Shown piece by piece: positions 33,250-42,295 of a DNA stretch of 64,000 bases (the stretch's first letter is position 1; every line of letters starts with the position of its first letter). Made by a program: the position numbers and the translations under genes. Source of the DNA: Saprospiraceae bacterium (GTDB taxonomy: Bacteria > Bacteroidota > Bacteroidia > Chitinophagales > Saprospiraceae); NCBI GenBank assembly GCA_019187225.1, contig JABAQQ010000018.1, positions 124,001-188,000 on the forward strand. The letters run 5' to 3'. Below the pieces are notes generated by a model. The model saw only the letters and a program-made list of their open reading frames with translations, was not told the origin of the DNA and searched no databases.

Positions 33250-34581
33250 TCACAAGACTACAAACCGTTCCTCTGCAACCGCGCTGAGAGGCTTCAACTC
33301 CATGCCATCCCATTCGCCGAACACACCAATCGGGAAGCCTCCGCTCAAGGCTAAAAGTTGCCAGCCGGCAATTTCCCCGATCTTTAACGGGAGGGATTTT
33401 TTATCTGGATCTATCAGAAAGAACTTGCCGTTCCGGAAGTATGGAGTAACCTCACTGAATGCAGCCGGAAAAATTTGCAGCCAGGGCTGCAAAGCCAGGG
33501 CGGTCGAATAAGCTTCGGCAAAGGTTTCGAGATCGGGGAAACCCGGCAGTTTTTCCATCTTTTTTGGAATTGAAATGAAGTCGTCCACCACCAGCGCGCG
33601 TTGAGGAAAAGCCGATGAATAAAAAGCCAGCGTCCCCTGCTGAATGCCGCCCGGCTTAAAACCTGGTGGAAAACCAGCGCCGCCGAATGCGTAATCAAGT
33701 ATCAAGGCGTATTGCCTGGTTTTTCCTCCGATCAACCAGGTTCGGCGCGCCAATAATTTGTCTTCCACCGGTTCTTCGATCTGACCCGCTATTGCCCAGA
33801 TATCCTGTACCCGTTCACCGGAAGCGAGCACTTCTTCTTTTTTCGTATTGATGCCGATAAAATTTTGCAGGTCGCAGAGCAGGCTTTCCGGCAATGTGTC
33901 GCGTTTGCGAAAGGCCCGGATGGCAAGGTAACAATCGGCAACAACACCGGCTGCTTGTTCAGCCCAATCGGGTTCAGCTGAAGGAATTTGACCCAGCATA
34001 CGGAGCGCGCGACTCAGCCCGGACATAGAAGCATCGGCCATGCGCGCGGCAATGCCTTCGTACCATTTGGGGTCTTCGGAAACGACGGTGGCAAGACCTC
34101 TCCGGGTGGTGTCCAGCAGCCAGGCTTCGAGGTCGTCGAAGCCATTGGCAGTCCGTTCGAGGCGCTCGAAGCGGCGTTGGCGTTTGGTTCTGTCTGCCGT
34201 AGCACTGGCGCTCGTCTTCGCTAAAGCTACGGCGGGTACCCCCCCGGACAGTGCACCGGCCCATTCGGGTATTTCATTTACAGGAGTAAATATGGTCTCG
34301 CCTTTCCGGTCAAATAGCGTTTTCAATGCCAGCGCATGGGTGCAGGGTTTGGGGTAAAAAGGGCAGGTACAATAGAAGTTATGGTATTTCAGGTGAACGG
34401 CCACGCCATACACAACGTCTTCTCCGGCAGGCATTTCAGCAAAAATTATTTTTTCGGAAATAAATCGCTGCGGGAAAAATTCCACCTCGGCAAGCAGAGT
34501 CGCCCGGGCAGAGAATTCTGATTTATGGACCGTTTTTTCCAACAATAGTTCGAGGGAATCAGGAGGTGTATCTCCTGGCAT
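33250..34581 (-). CDS. SWIM zinc-finger protein
   Basis: A 443-residue protein with one recognisable domain: a SWIM zinc finger at about residues 69-86 (FYCTCPFYPKPCTHALAL, matching C-x-C ... C-x-H). SWIM domains bind DNA or protein partners. The remaining 350 residues are unassigned, with a Thr/Arg-rich segment (SATADRTKRQRRFERLERTA) and a later beta-rich part. In many bacteria such genes sit in clusters with a MoxR ATPase and VWA proteins, but none are present here. Confidence 0.85.
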   Translation of the reverse strand: MPGDTPPDSLELLLEKTVHKSEFSARATLLAEVEFFPQRFISEKIIFAEMPAGEDVVYGVAVHLKYHNFYCTCPFYPKPCTHALALKTLFDRKGETIFTPVNEIPEWAGALSGGVPAVALAKTSASATADRTKRQRRFERLERTANGFDDLEAWLLDTTRRGLATVVSEDPKWYEGIAARMADASMSGLSRALRMLGQIPSAEPDWAEQAAGVVADCYLAIRAFRKRDTLPESLLCDLQNFIGINTKKEEVLASGERVQDIWAIAGQIEEPVEDKLLARRTWLIGGKTRQYALILDYAFGGAGFPPGFKPGGIQQGTLAFYSSAFPQRALVVDDFISIPKKMEKLPGFPDLETFAEAYSTALALQPWLQIFPAAFSEVTPYFRNGKFFLIDPDKKSLPLKIGEIAGWQLLALSGGFPIGVFGEWDGMELKPLSAVAEERFVVL

Positions 34582-35113
34582 TATCTAATCTAGGACCAAC
34601 GCTATTTTCTTATGAATCACGCTCATCCATGAGGTAAGTATTCGTTGATGAAGATGTAAAGCTATATGTTATCGGATCAGAGAGAAGCAAGATTTCCCTT
34701 TGCCTGGCGGGTTTGCTGTTTTCAAGACTTCAGAGGGCTCTATTCGCCTTTATTTTCACACAAAAATATGCGATGTTGAGGAGATTTGCGCTTTATATTT
34801 AAGCGCTTATTGCCTCCCCCGGCAGCGTATCCGCCGGGCCCTATCAGGGCTTGTGCAGGGCAGGCGGTTTTTAAGGGATTTGGTTTTCCACAAGGCCAGT
34901 ATTTTTGGGCACGAACCGATTTATACCCGGATTCTTGTGATTTGCGAGTTACCCTGGCTGATTATCCTGATTTTCAATGATACAGAGGTGCAAATTTTCG
35001 CAAACTACTTTCCGTTGGGTATAACTGATAATGAATCCAACCGAGCACCAAGAGCATTGACCGTACAAGTGTTTATCCGGGAATTCCAGCTGCTGCCACA
35101 AACTAATTTACCG
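34582..35113. other. Gene-free 532-bp stretch upstream of AraC gene
   Basis: It contains a candidate promoter for the AraC gene (TTTG 34879-34882, 17 bp, TATTTTTG 34900-34907), which would give a 5' leader of about 200 nt, and a small palindrome gcgctt / aagcgc at 34783-34803. The AraC frame stays open across 34700-35113, but its translation lacks any family resemblance and I do not treat it as coding. Confidence 0.5.
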
Positions 35114-36007
35114 ATGCTTAATATTTACGATTTTATTTGCTCCCATTCGAAATATGCCAACCAGTTGCAATTTGGCAATCCGGAGAATTTATTTATCGAA
35201 TACGTATGCCCGCTTAAAGAGATGAAAGTCCGGGTTTGGTCGCACAAAAACCTCCTGGTTTACCCCTTGCAGGGTACAAAGGGTTATGCGGCTACAGATC
35301 AATATTACCAGTCCCGCGTGCAGCAGTTTTTTTTCATCCGGAAAGGAGGCTTCATTTCGCATCAGTATTTTGAGCAGCCATATCGTGCTATGATGTTCAT
35401 GTTCGATGATGCGGCCATCAAACAATTTCTCACCGAGTTTTCCATATTAGCTCCGGCGGGCAGGTACACGGCGACCGATTTTGCCCGGCAGCAGGTCGTC
35501 ACGGAATTAAAATCCTCTTCCTTCATCGAGGCCGTTTTTATGTCGTCGCTCGACTATTTAAAAGATCCGGGCCTGGAAAGCCGTATTTCCCTGGAAATCA
35601 AGTTTAAGGAATTAATCGTCAATATTTTGCGGGAAAAGGATTCAAATGCCTTCAGTGCCTATTTATCCTGGATCTGCAACGATACAGATGCAGCATTTAT
35701 CAAATTGATGCGTGAAAACAGCCATTTTAATTTTTCCTCGCCGGAACTGGCCAGGATTGCCTGCATGAGCCTGTCCACCTTTAAGCGGGAGTTTATCCGG
35801 TTGTTCGGCATGCCTCCTGGAAAATGGCTGCGCGAACAGCGAATTGCCCGGGCGGTCGCCATGCTTTCCAATTCAAACAAAACGATTTCTGAAATCGCCT
35901 TCGAATTGGGATACAGCGACATCGCCTCATTTTCCAAAGCATTTAAGCTGGCAACATCGTTCAATCCAACCGATTACCCCCAACGCAGCCCGAACAGACC
36001 AAAATGA
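35114..36007 (+). CDS. AraC family transcriptional regulator
   Basis: A 297-residue regulator. The N-terminal part fits the ExsA-like effector domain (LLVYPLQGTKGYA-type strand, RKGGFISHQYFEQPYRAMMFMFDD). The C-terminal double HTH is complete: LARIACMSLSTFKREFIRLFG, then ISEIAFELGYSDIASFSKAF. The ATG at 35114 is chosen because alignment with the family begins there. The DUF4242 gene follows 95 bp downstream on the same strand and is a candidate target. Confidence 0.88.
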   Translation: MLNIYDFICSHSKYANQLQFGNPENLFIEYVCPLKEMKVRVWSHKNLLVYPLQGTKGYAATDQYYQSRVQQFFFIRKGGFISHQYFEQPYRAMMFMFDDAAIKQFLTEFSILAPAGRYTATDFARQQVVTELKSSSFIEAVFMSSLDYLKDPGLESRISLEIKFKELIVNILREKDSNAFSAYLSWICNDTDAAFIKLMRENSHFNFSSPELARIACMSLSTFKREFIRLFGMPPGKWLREQRIARAVAMLSNSNKTISEIAFELGYSDIASFSKAFKLATSFNPTDYPQRSPNRPK

Positions 36008-36102
36008 CAAGGCTTTGGCCCTTTTTGACAACATCAGGGGTTGAATGGCGCCATAGGTTTGCAGTAAAATTTATTGCATCATTCACCTAAACAATTCAAA
36101 AA

Positions 36103-36375
36103 ATGCTGAAGTACATCATTGAAAGGAACATGCCCAATCTCGGGCAACTCACGGCCCAGGAAATACAGCTGGCCTCCCAGACATCGAACAACACGATACA
36201 AAGCATGTCGGGCCGGGTACAATGGCAGCAAAGCTATGTTACCGGCGATAAAATGTATTGCGTGTACCTTGCTGATAACAAGGAAGCCGTACTGGAGCAT
36301 GCTGCAAAAGCCGGTTTCCCGGCCGACCGTATCGAAGCGGTAAAAACGATCATTGACCCGACGACTGCGGGATGA
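36103..36375 (+). CDS. DUF4242 (SCO4226-like) protein
   Basis: A 90-residue cytoplasmic protein of the DUF4242 family: YIIERNMPNLGQLTAQEIQL at the start, then VQWQQSYVTGDKMYCVYLADN and AVLEHAAKAGFPADRI. The family has a ferredoxin-like fold; one member (SCO4226) binds nickel. Function here is unknown. It lies downstream of the AraC regulator and may be controlled by it. No gene is seen in the 257 bp that follow. Confidence 0.85.
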   Translation: MLKYIIERNMPNLGQLTAQEIQLASQTSNNTIQSMSGRVQWQQSYVTGDKMYCVYLADNKEAVLEHAAKAGFPADRIEAVKTIIDPTTAG

Positions 36376-36632
36376 GTTAAAACCGTTTGAGTTAGGCTGG
36401 AATGTTCAGGAGGCTGTCGCATCCTGGCAGCAGGGATTTTGCGCTCCGAATCGGTCTTCCATGACCATCATTTGAGCGGCGCGATCAATCCTGCTGCCGG
36501 TATACGAACAGCCTCCCGGCCATTTTCCACCAGCCCACCGGCGACCCTGCGATTCAATTTCCCGATTTATCGGAACATGCGTCGAAAGCAGGCGGGCTGG
36601 CGGAAAGTGGTTTGCAAAAACCTCATGTTTTT

Positions 36633-37664
36633 TCAACACCCGAACACCATCACAGCAAAAACCATTTGCCCTGAAACGGCCAAATGAAACATCTCCTTCT
36701 CGTCGGAGCGTGGGCGCATGAGTTCCCATGTTTTGCCCCCGTCAGAGGAACGGGAAATGCCTGCGTCGGTGCTGCAAAAGAGGTATTTACCTGCCTGAGC
36801 GATGTCGTAAATATCCCGGACCAACGGAAGCCCCGTATCTATGCGCTGCCAGTTTTTGCCCTCGTCGGTGGAGGTGCAGAGCCTGTTCGGCTTGCCTTCC
36901 TGCCATGCTCCGCCGTCGGTGACGGTAATGAAGCCCCCTTCGATGCGTTTTGTGCCAAAGGCTGAGCCATGCCCACTCAGCACCGAATCCCAATGCTCGC
37001 CGCCGTCAGTCGAGCGCAACAAGCCGCCATAGATACCACAGATCAGCACATCGCCCGACACAGCGAGGCTGTTGACTCCTCCTTCAGCATACACCTGTTT
37101 CCAACTGTTCCCGCCGTCGGATGATTTGTAAATGCCACTTTCGCAGCCGACAAAAATGGCGCCGTTCGGGACATCCAAAATGGTGCGCACCGTTTTGTCT
37201 TCCAACGCATGGTGCATGGGGGTCCAAATGCCGGTGGTTGGTATGCTTTTAAAAAAACCGTTCCCATAACTGCTGACATACAACCCGCTTTGCCCGGGAA
37301 AAATATTGGTGATCTTTTCGCCCAGAAAGGCCTCTTTGTCCCACACGGGGGCTACCAGGGCGGTACTCCGGTGGTATAAACCGCCTTCAGAAGCCAGATA
37401 AATTTCGCTGCCGTCGGCATAAACCCGCCCGACTGCGATGTTATCCGGTAATCCATTGCTGACATCCTGCCAGGTCTGCCCCCCGTCTACGGATTGAAAA
37501 ACAACGTTTGCTGCCGTTGGCAGGGCTTTTTGCGAGCATTGCTGGTTGCCCGGGGTGGACAAGAAAGCGAGGCTGGCCGTTACGGCTTGGTTTTTCCCCT
37601 GGTCCTGCTGACACGCGGCGAGGGATTGAAAAAAGAACAAAAGAGTGAGGATGTGGATTTGCAT
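36633..37664 (-). CDS. BNR-repeat (sialidase-like propeller) lipoprotein
   Basis: A 343-residue lipoprotein: the ATG at 37664 gives a signal peptide with lipobox LAAC. The body consists of repeated Asp-box motifs, S-x-D-x-G-x-T/S-W (SVDGGQTW, SSDGGNSW, STDGGEHW, STDEGKNW, SSDGGKTW), which form the turns of a beta-propeller. This fold is shared by sialidases and YCF48-type assembly factors; no sialidase active-site Arg triad is evident. It is probably a surface binding or assembly protein. Confidence 0.85.
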   Translation of the reverse strand: MQIHILTLLFFFQSLAACQQDQGKNQAVTASLAFLSTPGNQQCSQKALPTAANVVFQSVDGGQTWQDVSNGLPDNIAVGRVYADGSEIYLASEGGLYHRSTALVAPVWDKEAFLGEKITNIFPGQSGLYVSSYGNGFFKSIPTTGIWTPMHHALEDKTVRTILDVPNGAIFVGCESGIYKSSDGGNSWKQVYAEGGVNSLAVSGDVLICGIYGGLLRSTDGGEHWDSVLSGHGSAFGTKRIEGGFITVTDGGAWQEGKPNRLCTSTDEGKNWQRIDTGLPLVRDIYDIAQAGKYLFCSTDAGISRSSDGGKTWELMRPRSDEKEMFHLAVSGQMVFAVMVFGC

Positions 37665-37804
37665 GGCATTGTGTGTGTTTGGTGAAACAATGCGGCAAAT
37701 GTGCAGGCAGACGGGTCGCAGGCAGCTATTTTGGGTGTAAAAGGATGTAATGGATTTGTAAAAGGTTTTTTCCGACCTCCCGCATCGCAAAAAACCTTAC
37801 TGCG

Positions 37805-37881
37805 CATAAGTGTGGCATAACTATGCCCATGCATTGATAGCCGCTCATTTCAATCGGCGTACCACACTTAAGCGAACACCC
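37805..37881. repeat. Left bracket element of the ATPase unit
   Basis: A 62-nt element bounded by aagtgtgg (37808-37815) and ccacactt (37862-37869), with an internal gcattgata. Its reverse complement matches the element at 39236-39314 at roughly 70% by eye. Confidence 0.7.
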
Positions 37882-37915
37882 CTATAATTTTGGGCGCTTT
37901 AAGGAAACTTTATTT

Positions 37916-37964
37916 ATAAAGTATAACTTTGTGTAAAAATTTTTCGCAAAAAGTTATACTTTAT
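37916..37964 (+). promoter_or_regulatory. Palindrome overlapping promoter and start codon of the ATPase gene
   Basis: ataaagtataacttt (37916-37930) and its exact reverse complement (37950-37964) flank 19 nt. The left arm contains a TAACTTTG promoter box (37924-37931) and the right arm ends in the first two bases of the ATG. This suits a DNA operator for autoregulation better than an RNA hairpin, since transcription would begin inside the loop. Confidence 0.65.
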
Positions 37965-39144
37965 GCTACCGAGACGAATTTTCCCCGAATTAGAAGAGCA
38001 CCTTAACCAGCGATATATTACCGTTATCACCGGGATGCGACGCGTGGGAAAATCTACTGCGCTGAAATATTTGTTGGAAAAAGTGCCACACGAAAACAAA
38101 CTTTATCTCGACCTGGAGCGGGTGGAGAATCGCTTCATTTTCCAGCAGTTGACTTACAAAGACGTGCAGATTGACCTCGAGATTCAAGGGATTGACTTTT
38201 CTAAACCCTCGGTCATCGCCCTGGACGAAATTCAACTTGTCCCGGAGATAACGAGTATCCTCAAGTATTTTTATGACACCTACCCGGTCAAGTTTTTGGT
38301 GACGGGTTCGAGTTCGTTTTACCTGCGCAACCGCTTTTCGGAAAGCCTCGCCGGGCGAAAGCACATTTTCGAGATGTACCCGTTGGATTTTCTGGAGTTT
38401 TTACAATTCAGGGACGAGGATACTGTGGTGCTGGAACGGTTTGCATTTCAGCCATACCAGCAGGGTGTTTATCTGAAATTCAAAGATTTGTACGAAGAAT
38501 ACCTCCGTTATGGCGGCTTTCCCGAAGTGGTACTGGCGCAGCATGAAAAGGAAAAAACACGAACATTGAAAGACGTTATCAACGCCTACATTGACCTCGA
38601 CATCCGCCTGGTAGCCGATTTTGAGGTGAGCGGGGTGTTGTACAAACTCATCCGGATGTTGGCAGCCCGCGCAGGGTCGCTGCTGGAGGTTTCAAAAATA
38701 GCGGCCATCCTCGGCATTGACCGCACAAAGACAGCCGGTTATCTTGAACTTTTGGAAAAAACGTACTTCATCCACGCGATTTCGCCTTTTTCGCGCAGCG
38801 TAGACAAGGAGATTTCCAAACGTAAAAAAGTCTATTTCGCCGATGTGGGCATTTTGCAACAACTGGCGCAGGTGAGTGGTGGGCAAGTTTTTGAAAACCA
38901 GGTGTTTCTGCAACTGATGAAACTCGGGGAGGTGAATTATTACCAGAAAAAAACCGGGCAGGAAATTGATTTTATTTTCAAACAACAAACGGCTTGCGAG
39001 GTAAAAGAAACACCTCATGCAGGCGATCTGGCCGTTTTGCGCAACCGCGCCAATTCCCTCGGTTTGCCGGAGACATTGCTGGCCGGCAAACATCCGCCGG
39101 GCGACGGGTTCAAGGATTTTGTGTGGGCGGGTTCTATTTTTTGA
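37963..39144 (+). CDS. AAA (AAA_14/DUF4143) ATPase
   Basis: A 393-residue P-loop ATPase. Walker A GMRRVGKST at residues 24-32; Walker B-like VIALDEIQLVP; the sensor LVTGSSSFYLRNRFSESLAGR; then the C-terminal DUF4143 domain (LRYGGFPEVVL; EVSKIAAILGIDRTKTAGYLELLEKTYFI; PD-(D/E)xK-like GQEIDFIFKQQTACEVK). Members are numerous in Bacteroidota, and the C-terminal E-x-K-like residues suggest a nuclease fold. Cellular role unknown. The gene is bracketed by inverted elements and begins within a palindrome. Confidence 0.9.
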   Translation: MLPRRIFPELEEHLNQRYITVITGMRRVGKSTALKYLLEKVPHENKLYLDLERVENRFIFQQLTYKDVQIDLEIQGIDFSKPSVIALDEIQLVPEITSILKYFYDTYPVKFLVTGSSSFYLRNRFSESLAGRKHIFEMYPLDFLEFLQFRDEDTVVLERFAFQPYQQGVYLKFKDLYEEYLRYGGFPEVVLAQHEKEKTRTLKDVINAYIDLDIRLVADFEVSGVLYKLIRMLAARAGSLLEVSKIAAILGIDRTKTAGYLELLEKTYFIHAISPFSRSVDKEISKRKKVYFADVGILQQLAQVSGGQVFENQVFLQLMKLGEVNYYQKKTGQEIDFIFKQQTACEVKETPHAGDLAVLRNRANSLGLPETLLAGKHPPGDGFKDFVWAGSIF

Positions 39145-39235
39145 GGAGTTTGTTGGGAAAAAGAACAGGTTATGCTGCTGTCATCTTCACAATAGCACAC
39201 CGACTTTGCCGAAATCACCGATCGAATTGAGCGTG

Positions 39236-39314
39236 TCTGCTCAAGTGTGGCACACCTAATCGAACTGAATGGTTATCAATGCGTGGACTTAGGCGCGCCA
39301 CACTTACGTGAACA
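39236..39314. repeat. Right bracket element of the ATPase unit
   Basis: A 63-nt element bounded by aagtgtgg (39243-39250) and ccacactt (39298-39305), containing tatcaatgc, the reverse complement of the left element's gcattgata. With the left element it encloses about 1.4 kb that holds only the ATPase gene. Confidence 0.7.
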
Positions 39315-39353
39315 CTCCCGAAAAATATTCGGGCAAGTTTTGAAGGAGTGTAA

Positions 39354-39388
39354 TTTTTGCACTAACTTTGCATTTCAAAGTACTTTTG
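39354..39388 (+). promoter_or_regulatory. Promoter of the OmpA-family gene
   Basis: TTTTTG (39354-39359), 21 bp, TACTTTTG (39381-39388), 43 bp upstream of the ATG. A second box, TAACTTTG, lies at 39363-39370. Confidence 0.5.
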
Positions 39389-39430
39389 TAGTATATTAAA
39401 AATCACAACAACGCATTGAAACAAAGACAC

Positions 39431-40585
39431 ATGACTTCCTTGCGCTTTACTGCTTACGCCCTCGCGGCGGTTTTTTTCACCTCGGCGGGTTTGGTCCCGG
39501 CGAATTCCCAACAGGCGGGAAAACCGCCCATCACGATTGTGACCGACCCAAGCTGGGACGTCAGCGGCTCTAAGACGCAGTTCGGCGAATGGCCATTGTC
39601 GGCCGAACAGGTCGCCTCGGCAACGTCGCCCCTGTACGGCGGGACCTACAAGGCCGTGGCGGCAGAACACAACGAGCGTTCGAAGATCGTTCCCGGTTCC
39701 GTGCCGGTCTGGCGCAACCGCAGGGCCGATTCGGAAGGGGAGGCCTACCAATTTCGCAAGACTGTCCGGCTCGGCCCCGACCCCATCCGGAAGATCACCC
39801 TGGAGATCAATTGCGACGACGTGGCACGCGTATACATCAATAAGCGCCTGGTCAGTGTCGAGAAACGCGACGGCAAGCTGAAAGACGGGTACGACGACTG
39901 GTTTCTTTTCCGCAGCGTGAGCGGCTTCATGTACGACCGGATCTACACCTACGACGTGACGGATTACTTTTTTACCAACGTCACCAACACCATCCTGATC
40001 GAGGCCGTCAGCCTGGCGTTCGATGGCAGCCACGCTTACCTCAGCGCCAAAATCGCGATCGAACTGGCACCCATGCCGGAACCTGCGCGTCCCGCGAAGG
40101 AAGCGGCGCCGGCGAAACCCAAACCGGCATCCAAGCCGAAAGTGAAGGCAGATAAACCCGCCTCCGCTGAAGCGGCGGCGGGTAAAGAAAATACCGTATT
40201 CGAAGCGGGCAGAGATCCCGAAATCGAAAAACTGCGCGTCGGCAGCATTCTCGAACTCGGCCACGTGTACTTCAGGGCCGACGACTACCGGCCCGACACC
40301 GCATCCTTCCGCACGCTCGACGCCCTGGCGGCCTTCATGAAGCGCCATACCAACCTGAAGATCGAAATCGGCGGCCATACCAACCTGCGGCCCGGCGACC
40401 GCTTCGCCACCGAACTATCCACCAACCGCGCGCGCTCCGTCATGCGCTACCTGACCGACAACGGCGTGGCGGCCGACCGGGTCACGTATAAAGGTTATGG
40501 AAAATCCAGACCGCGCGTCGGTGCCGTTTCCAAAGAAGCCGACCGCATGAACCAACGGGTGGAGGTGAAGGTGCTGGAGAAATGA
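39431..40585 (+). CDS. OmpA-family cell-envelope protein
   Basis: A 384-residue exported protein: signal peptide (ending ANSQ), an N-terminal beta domain with a carbohydrate-binding-like layout (AYQFRKTVRLGPDPIRKITLEI; DDVARVYINKRLV), a Pro/Ala/Lys linker (about 215-250) and a C-terminal OmpA domain (HVYFRADDYR ... IEIGGHTNLRP ... NRARSVMRYLTDNGV ... YKGYGKSRP). OmpA domains bind peptidoglycan. The ATG at 39431 follows a promoter; an upstream TTG is not favoured. The delta-60 gene follows on the same strand. Confidence 0.87.
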   Translation: MTSLRFTAYALAAVFFTSAGLVPANSQQAGKPPITIVTDPSWDVSGSKTQFGEWPLSAEQVASATSPLYGGTYKAVAAEHNERSKIVPGSVPVWRNRRADSEGEAYQFRKTVRLGPDPIRKITLEINCDDVARVYINKRLVSVEKRDGKLKDGYDDWFLFRSVSGFMYDRIYTYDVTDYFFTNVTNTILIEAVSLAFDGSHAYLSAKIAIELAPMPEPARPAKEAAPAKPKPASKPKVKADKPASAEAAAGKENTVFEAGRDPEIEKLRVGSILELGHVYFRADDYRPDTASFRTLDALAAFMKRHTNLKIEIGGHTNLRPGDRFATELSTNRARSVMRYLTDNGVAADRVTYKGYGKSRPRVGAVSKEADRMNQRVEVKVLEK

Positions 40586-40734
40586 TGGGAGTGTGCAGCT
40601 GCGCGCAAATGCCCGGCATATACATGAGCGCACTCCGTTGCCTCCCACTGCAACCTCCCTCCACCCCGATCGTGTCTACCCCCCAACGCCCCGACCGGCC
40701 CCACCCGTCTTTCAAAATATCAACTACTCCCGCT

Positions 40735-42291
40735 ATGAACACAAAACACATGAGCGCCGTCGTGGGCGCTTCGCTTCTTCTGCATGCGCTCTCAGCACAA
40801 CCCGGCGCCTTAGACGAAACTTTCGGCGACGGCGGCAAAGTATTCGCCCCCATTGGCGCCGAAAACGACCTCGCACACGCGGCGGTGCTGCAACCCGACG
40901 GCCGTATTATCGCAGCGGGCTGGGCGAAAATGGGCGCGACCAATGATTTTGCTCTGGCACGCTTCACAGCCGATGGCGCGCCCGACCTCACTTTCGGCAC
41001 CGCAGGCAAATTGACGACCGACATCGGCAGCGGCGACGACCAGGCTATTGCGGTGGCCTTGCAACCCGACGGCTGCATCGTGGCCGCAGGCTGGACTTTC
41101 AACGGCGCCGACCTCGATTTCGCGCTGGTGCGCTATCTCCCCGATGGTACGGCGGACAGCAGTTTCGGTATCGCCGGAAAACAAACGACAGACCTCGGCG
41201 CGAGCGACTACATCGCTTCGGTAGCGGTTCAGCCCGACGGCAAGATTGTTGTCGCAGGACATACCAATACCCTCGGAACACTCGATTTCGCCCTTGCCCG
41301 CTATTTGCCCGACGGTACGCCCGACGGCGATTTCGGCACGGGCGGCACGGTTATCACCGATTTTTTTCAGAACAACGATTGGGCCGCGTCGGTCGCATTG
41401 CAAGCGGACGGTAAAATTGTCGTCGCAGGCTTGGCCATCACCGGCGCGGATTATGATTTCGCGCTGGCGCGTTACCACCCGAACGGTTCTTTGGACGACA
41501 GTTTCGGTACGGGCGGAAAAGTCACGACAGCTTTCGGTCCCAGCGACGACAAAGGCATTGCGGTGTTGCTGCAACCCGACGGCAAAATCCTGGCCGGCGG
41601 TTATTTGTACAACGGCGCGCATTACGACTTCGCCTTGGCGCGCTACGACACGGACGGCTCGCTGGACGAACATTTCGGCAATGCGGGAAAAACCGTTACG
41701 GATTTTGATGGCGAGGGCGATTTGATTGCCGCGCTGGCTTTACAACCCGACGGCAAAATCGTGGCGGCAGGGCGTTCGTCGAACGGACAGCATTACGACT
41801 TCGCGCTGGCGCGTTACCTGCCCAGCGGCATTTTGGACAACAGTTTCGGCGCCGAAGGAAGGGTGGTCACACCGGTGAGCACAGGGCAGAATTCCGCCTT
41901 CGCCGCCCTCATACAGCCTGGCGGCAACATCGTTTTGGCCGGGTATGCATACGACGGCCCGGCGGAGGATTTCGCATTGGCGCGTTATGTCTCCGGCCTG
42001 AGCGTCGGCGCCCATGATGTCTTTTCCCCTGTCATCGAAGCTTCCGTGTTTCCCAATCCGGCGCGACAGAACACGACTACTTTGGAATACACCTTGCAGG
42101 CTCCGGCTTCGGTTTCTGTACGGCTGTTCGATATCCGGGGCCGAGTCGTACAGACATTTTCGGAAGGAAGACCGGATACCGCCGGAACTCACCAGCGGAC
42201 GTTATCGCTGTCTGCGGATTTGCCGCCGGGGGTGTATCTGGTTGTGATAACGGCCGGTAATGGCAGCGCGACGCTGGAGTTGGTGAAGTAA
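40735..42291 (+). CDS. Delta-60 repeat protein with T9SS type A sorting domain
   Basis: A 518-residue exported protein: a short signal peptide (ending ALSAQ), eight delta-60 repeats of about 52 residues (core LQPDGKIVAAG ... YDFALARY ... LDDSFGTGGK), and a C-terminal sorting domain (VFPNPARQNTTTLEY ... PPGVYLVVITAG). Repeats are nearly identical in places, which may favour recombination. The ATG at 40735 is chosen for the signal peptide; the upstream frame is Pro-rich and unlikely to be coding. Its stop is 4 bp from the stop of the convergent oxidoreductase gene. Probably a surface propeller of unknown ligand. Confidence 0.88.
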   Translation: MNTKHMSAVVGASLLLHALSAQPGALDETFGDGGKVFAPIGAENDLAHAAVLQPDGRIIAAGWAKMGATNDFALARFTADGAPDLTFGTAGKLTTDIGSGDDQAIAVALQPDGCIVAAGWTFNGADLDFALVRYLPDGTADSSFGIAGKQTTDLGASDYIASVAVQPDGKIVVAGHTNTLGTLDFALARYLPDGTPDGDFGTGGTVITDFFQNNDWAASVALQADGKIVVAGLAITGADYDFALARYHPNGSLDDSFGTGGKVTTAFGPSDDKGIAVLLQPDGKILAGGYLYNGAHYDFALARYDTDGSLDEHFGNAGKTVTDFDGEGDLIAALALQPDGKIVAAGRSSNGQHYDFALARYLPSGILDNSFGAEGRVVTPVSTGQNSAFAALIQPGGNIVLAGYAYDGPAEDFALARYVSGLSVGAHDVFSPVIEASVFPNPARQNTTTLEYTLQAPASVSVRLFDIRGRVVQTFSEGRPDTAGTHQRTLSLSADLPPGVYLVVITAGNGSATLELVK

Positions 42292-42295
42292 AGAT

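Noticed and set aside
34700-35113. N-terminal extension of the AraC regulator
   Set aside because: The frame is open, but the translated sequence has no family resemblance and a good promoter (34879-34907) lies inside it.
36376-36632. Small gene in the gap after the DUF4242 gene
   Set aside because: Minus-strand frames here are shadows with no start or family resemblance that I can support.
40582-40734. Longer start for the second delta-60 protein
   Set aside because: The extra 51 residues are Pro-rich and precede a standard signal peptide at 40735.
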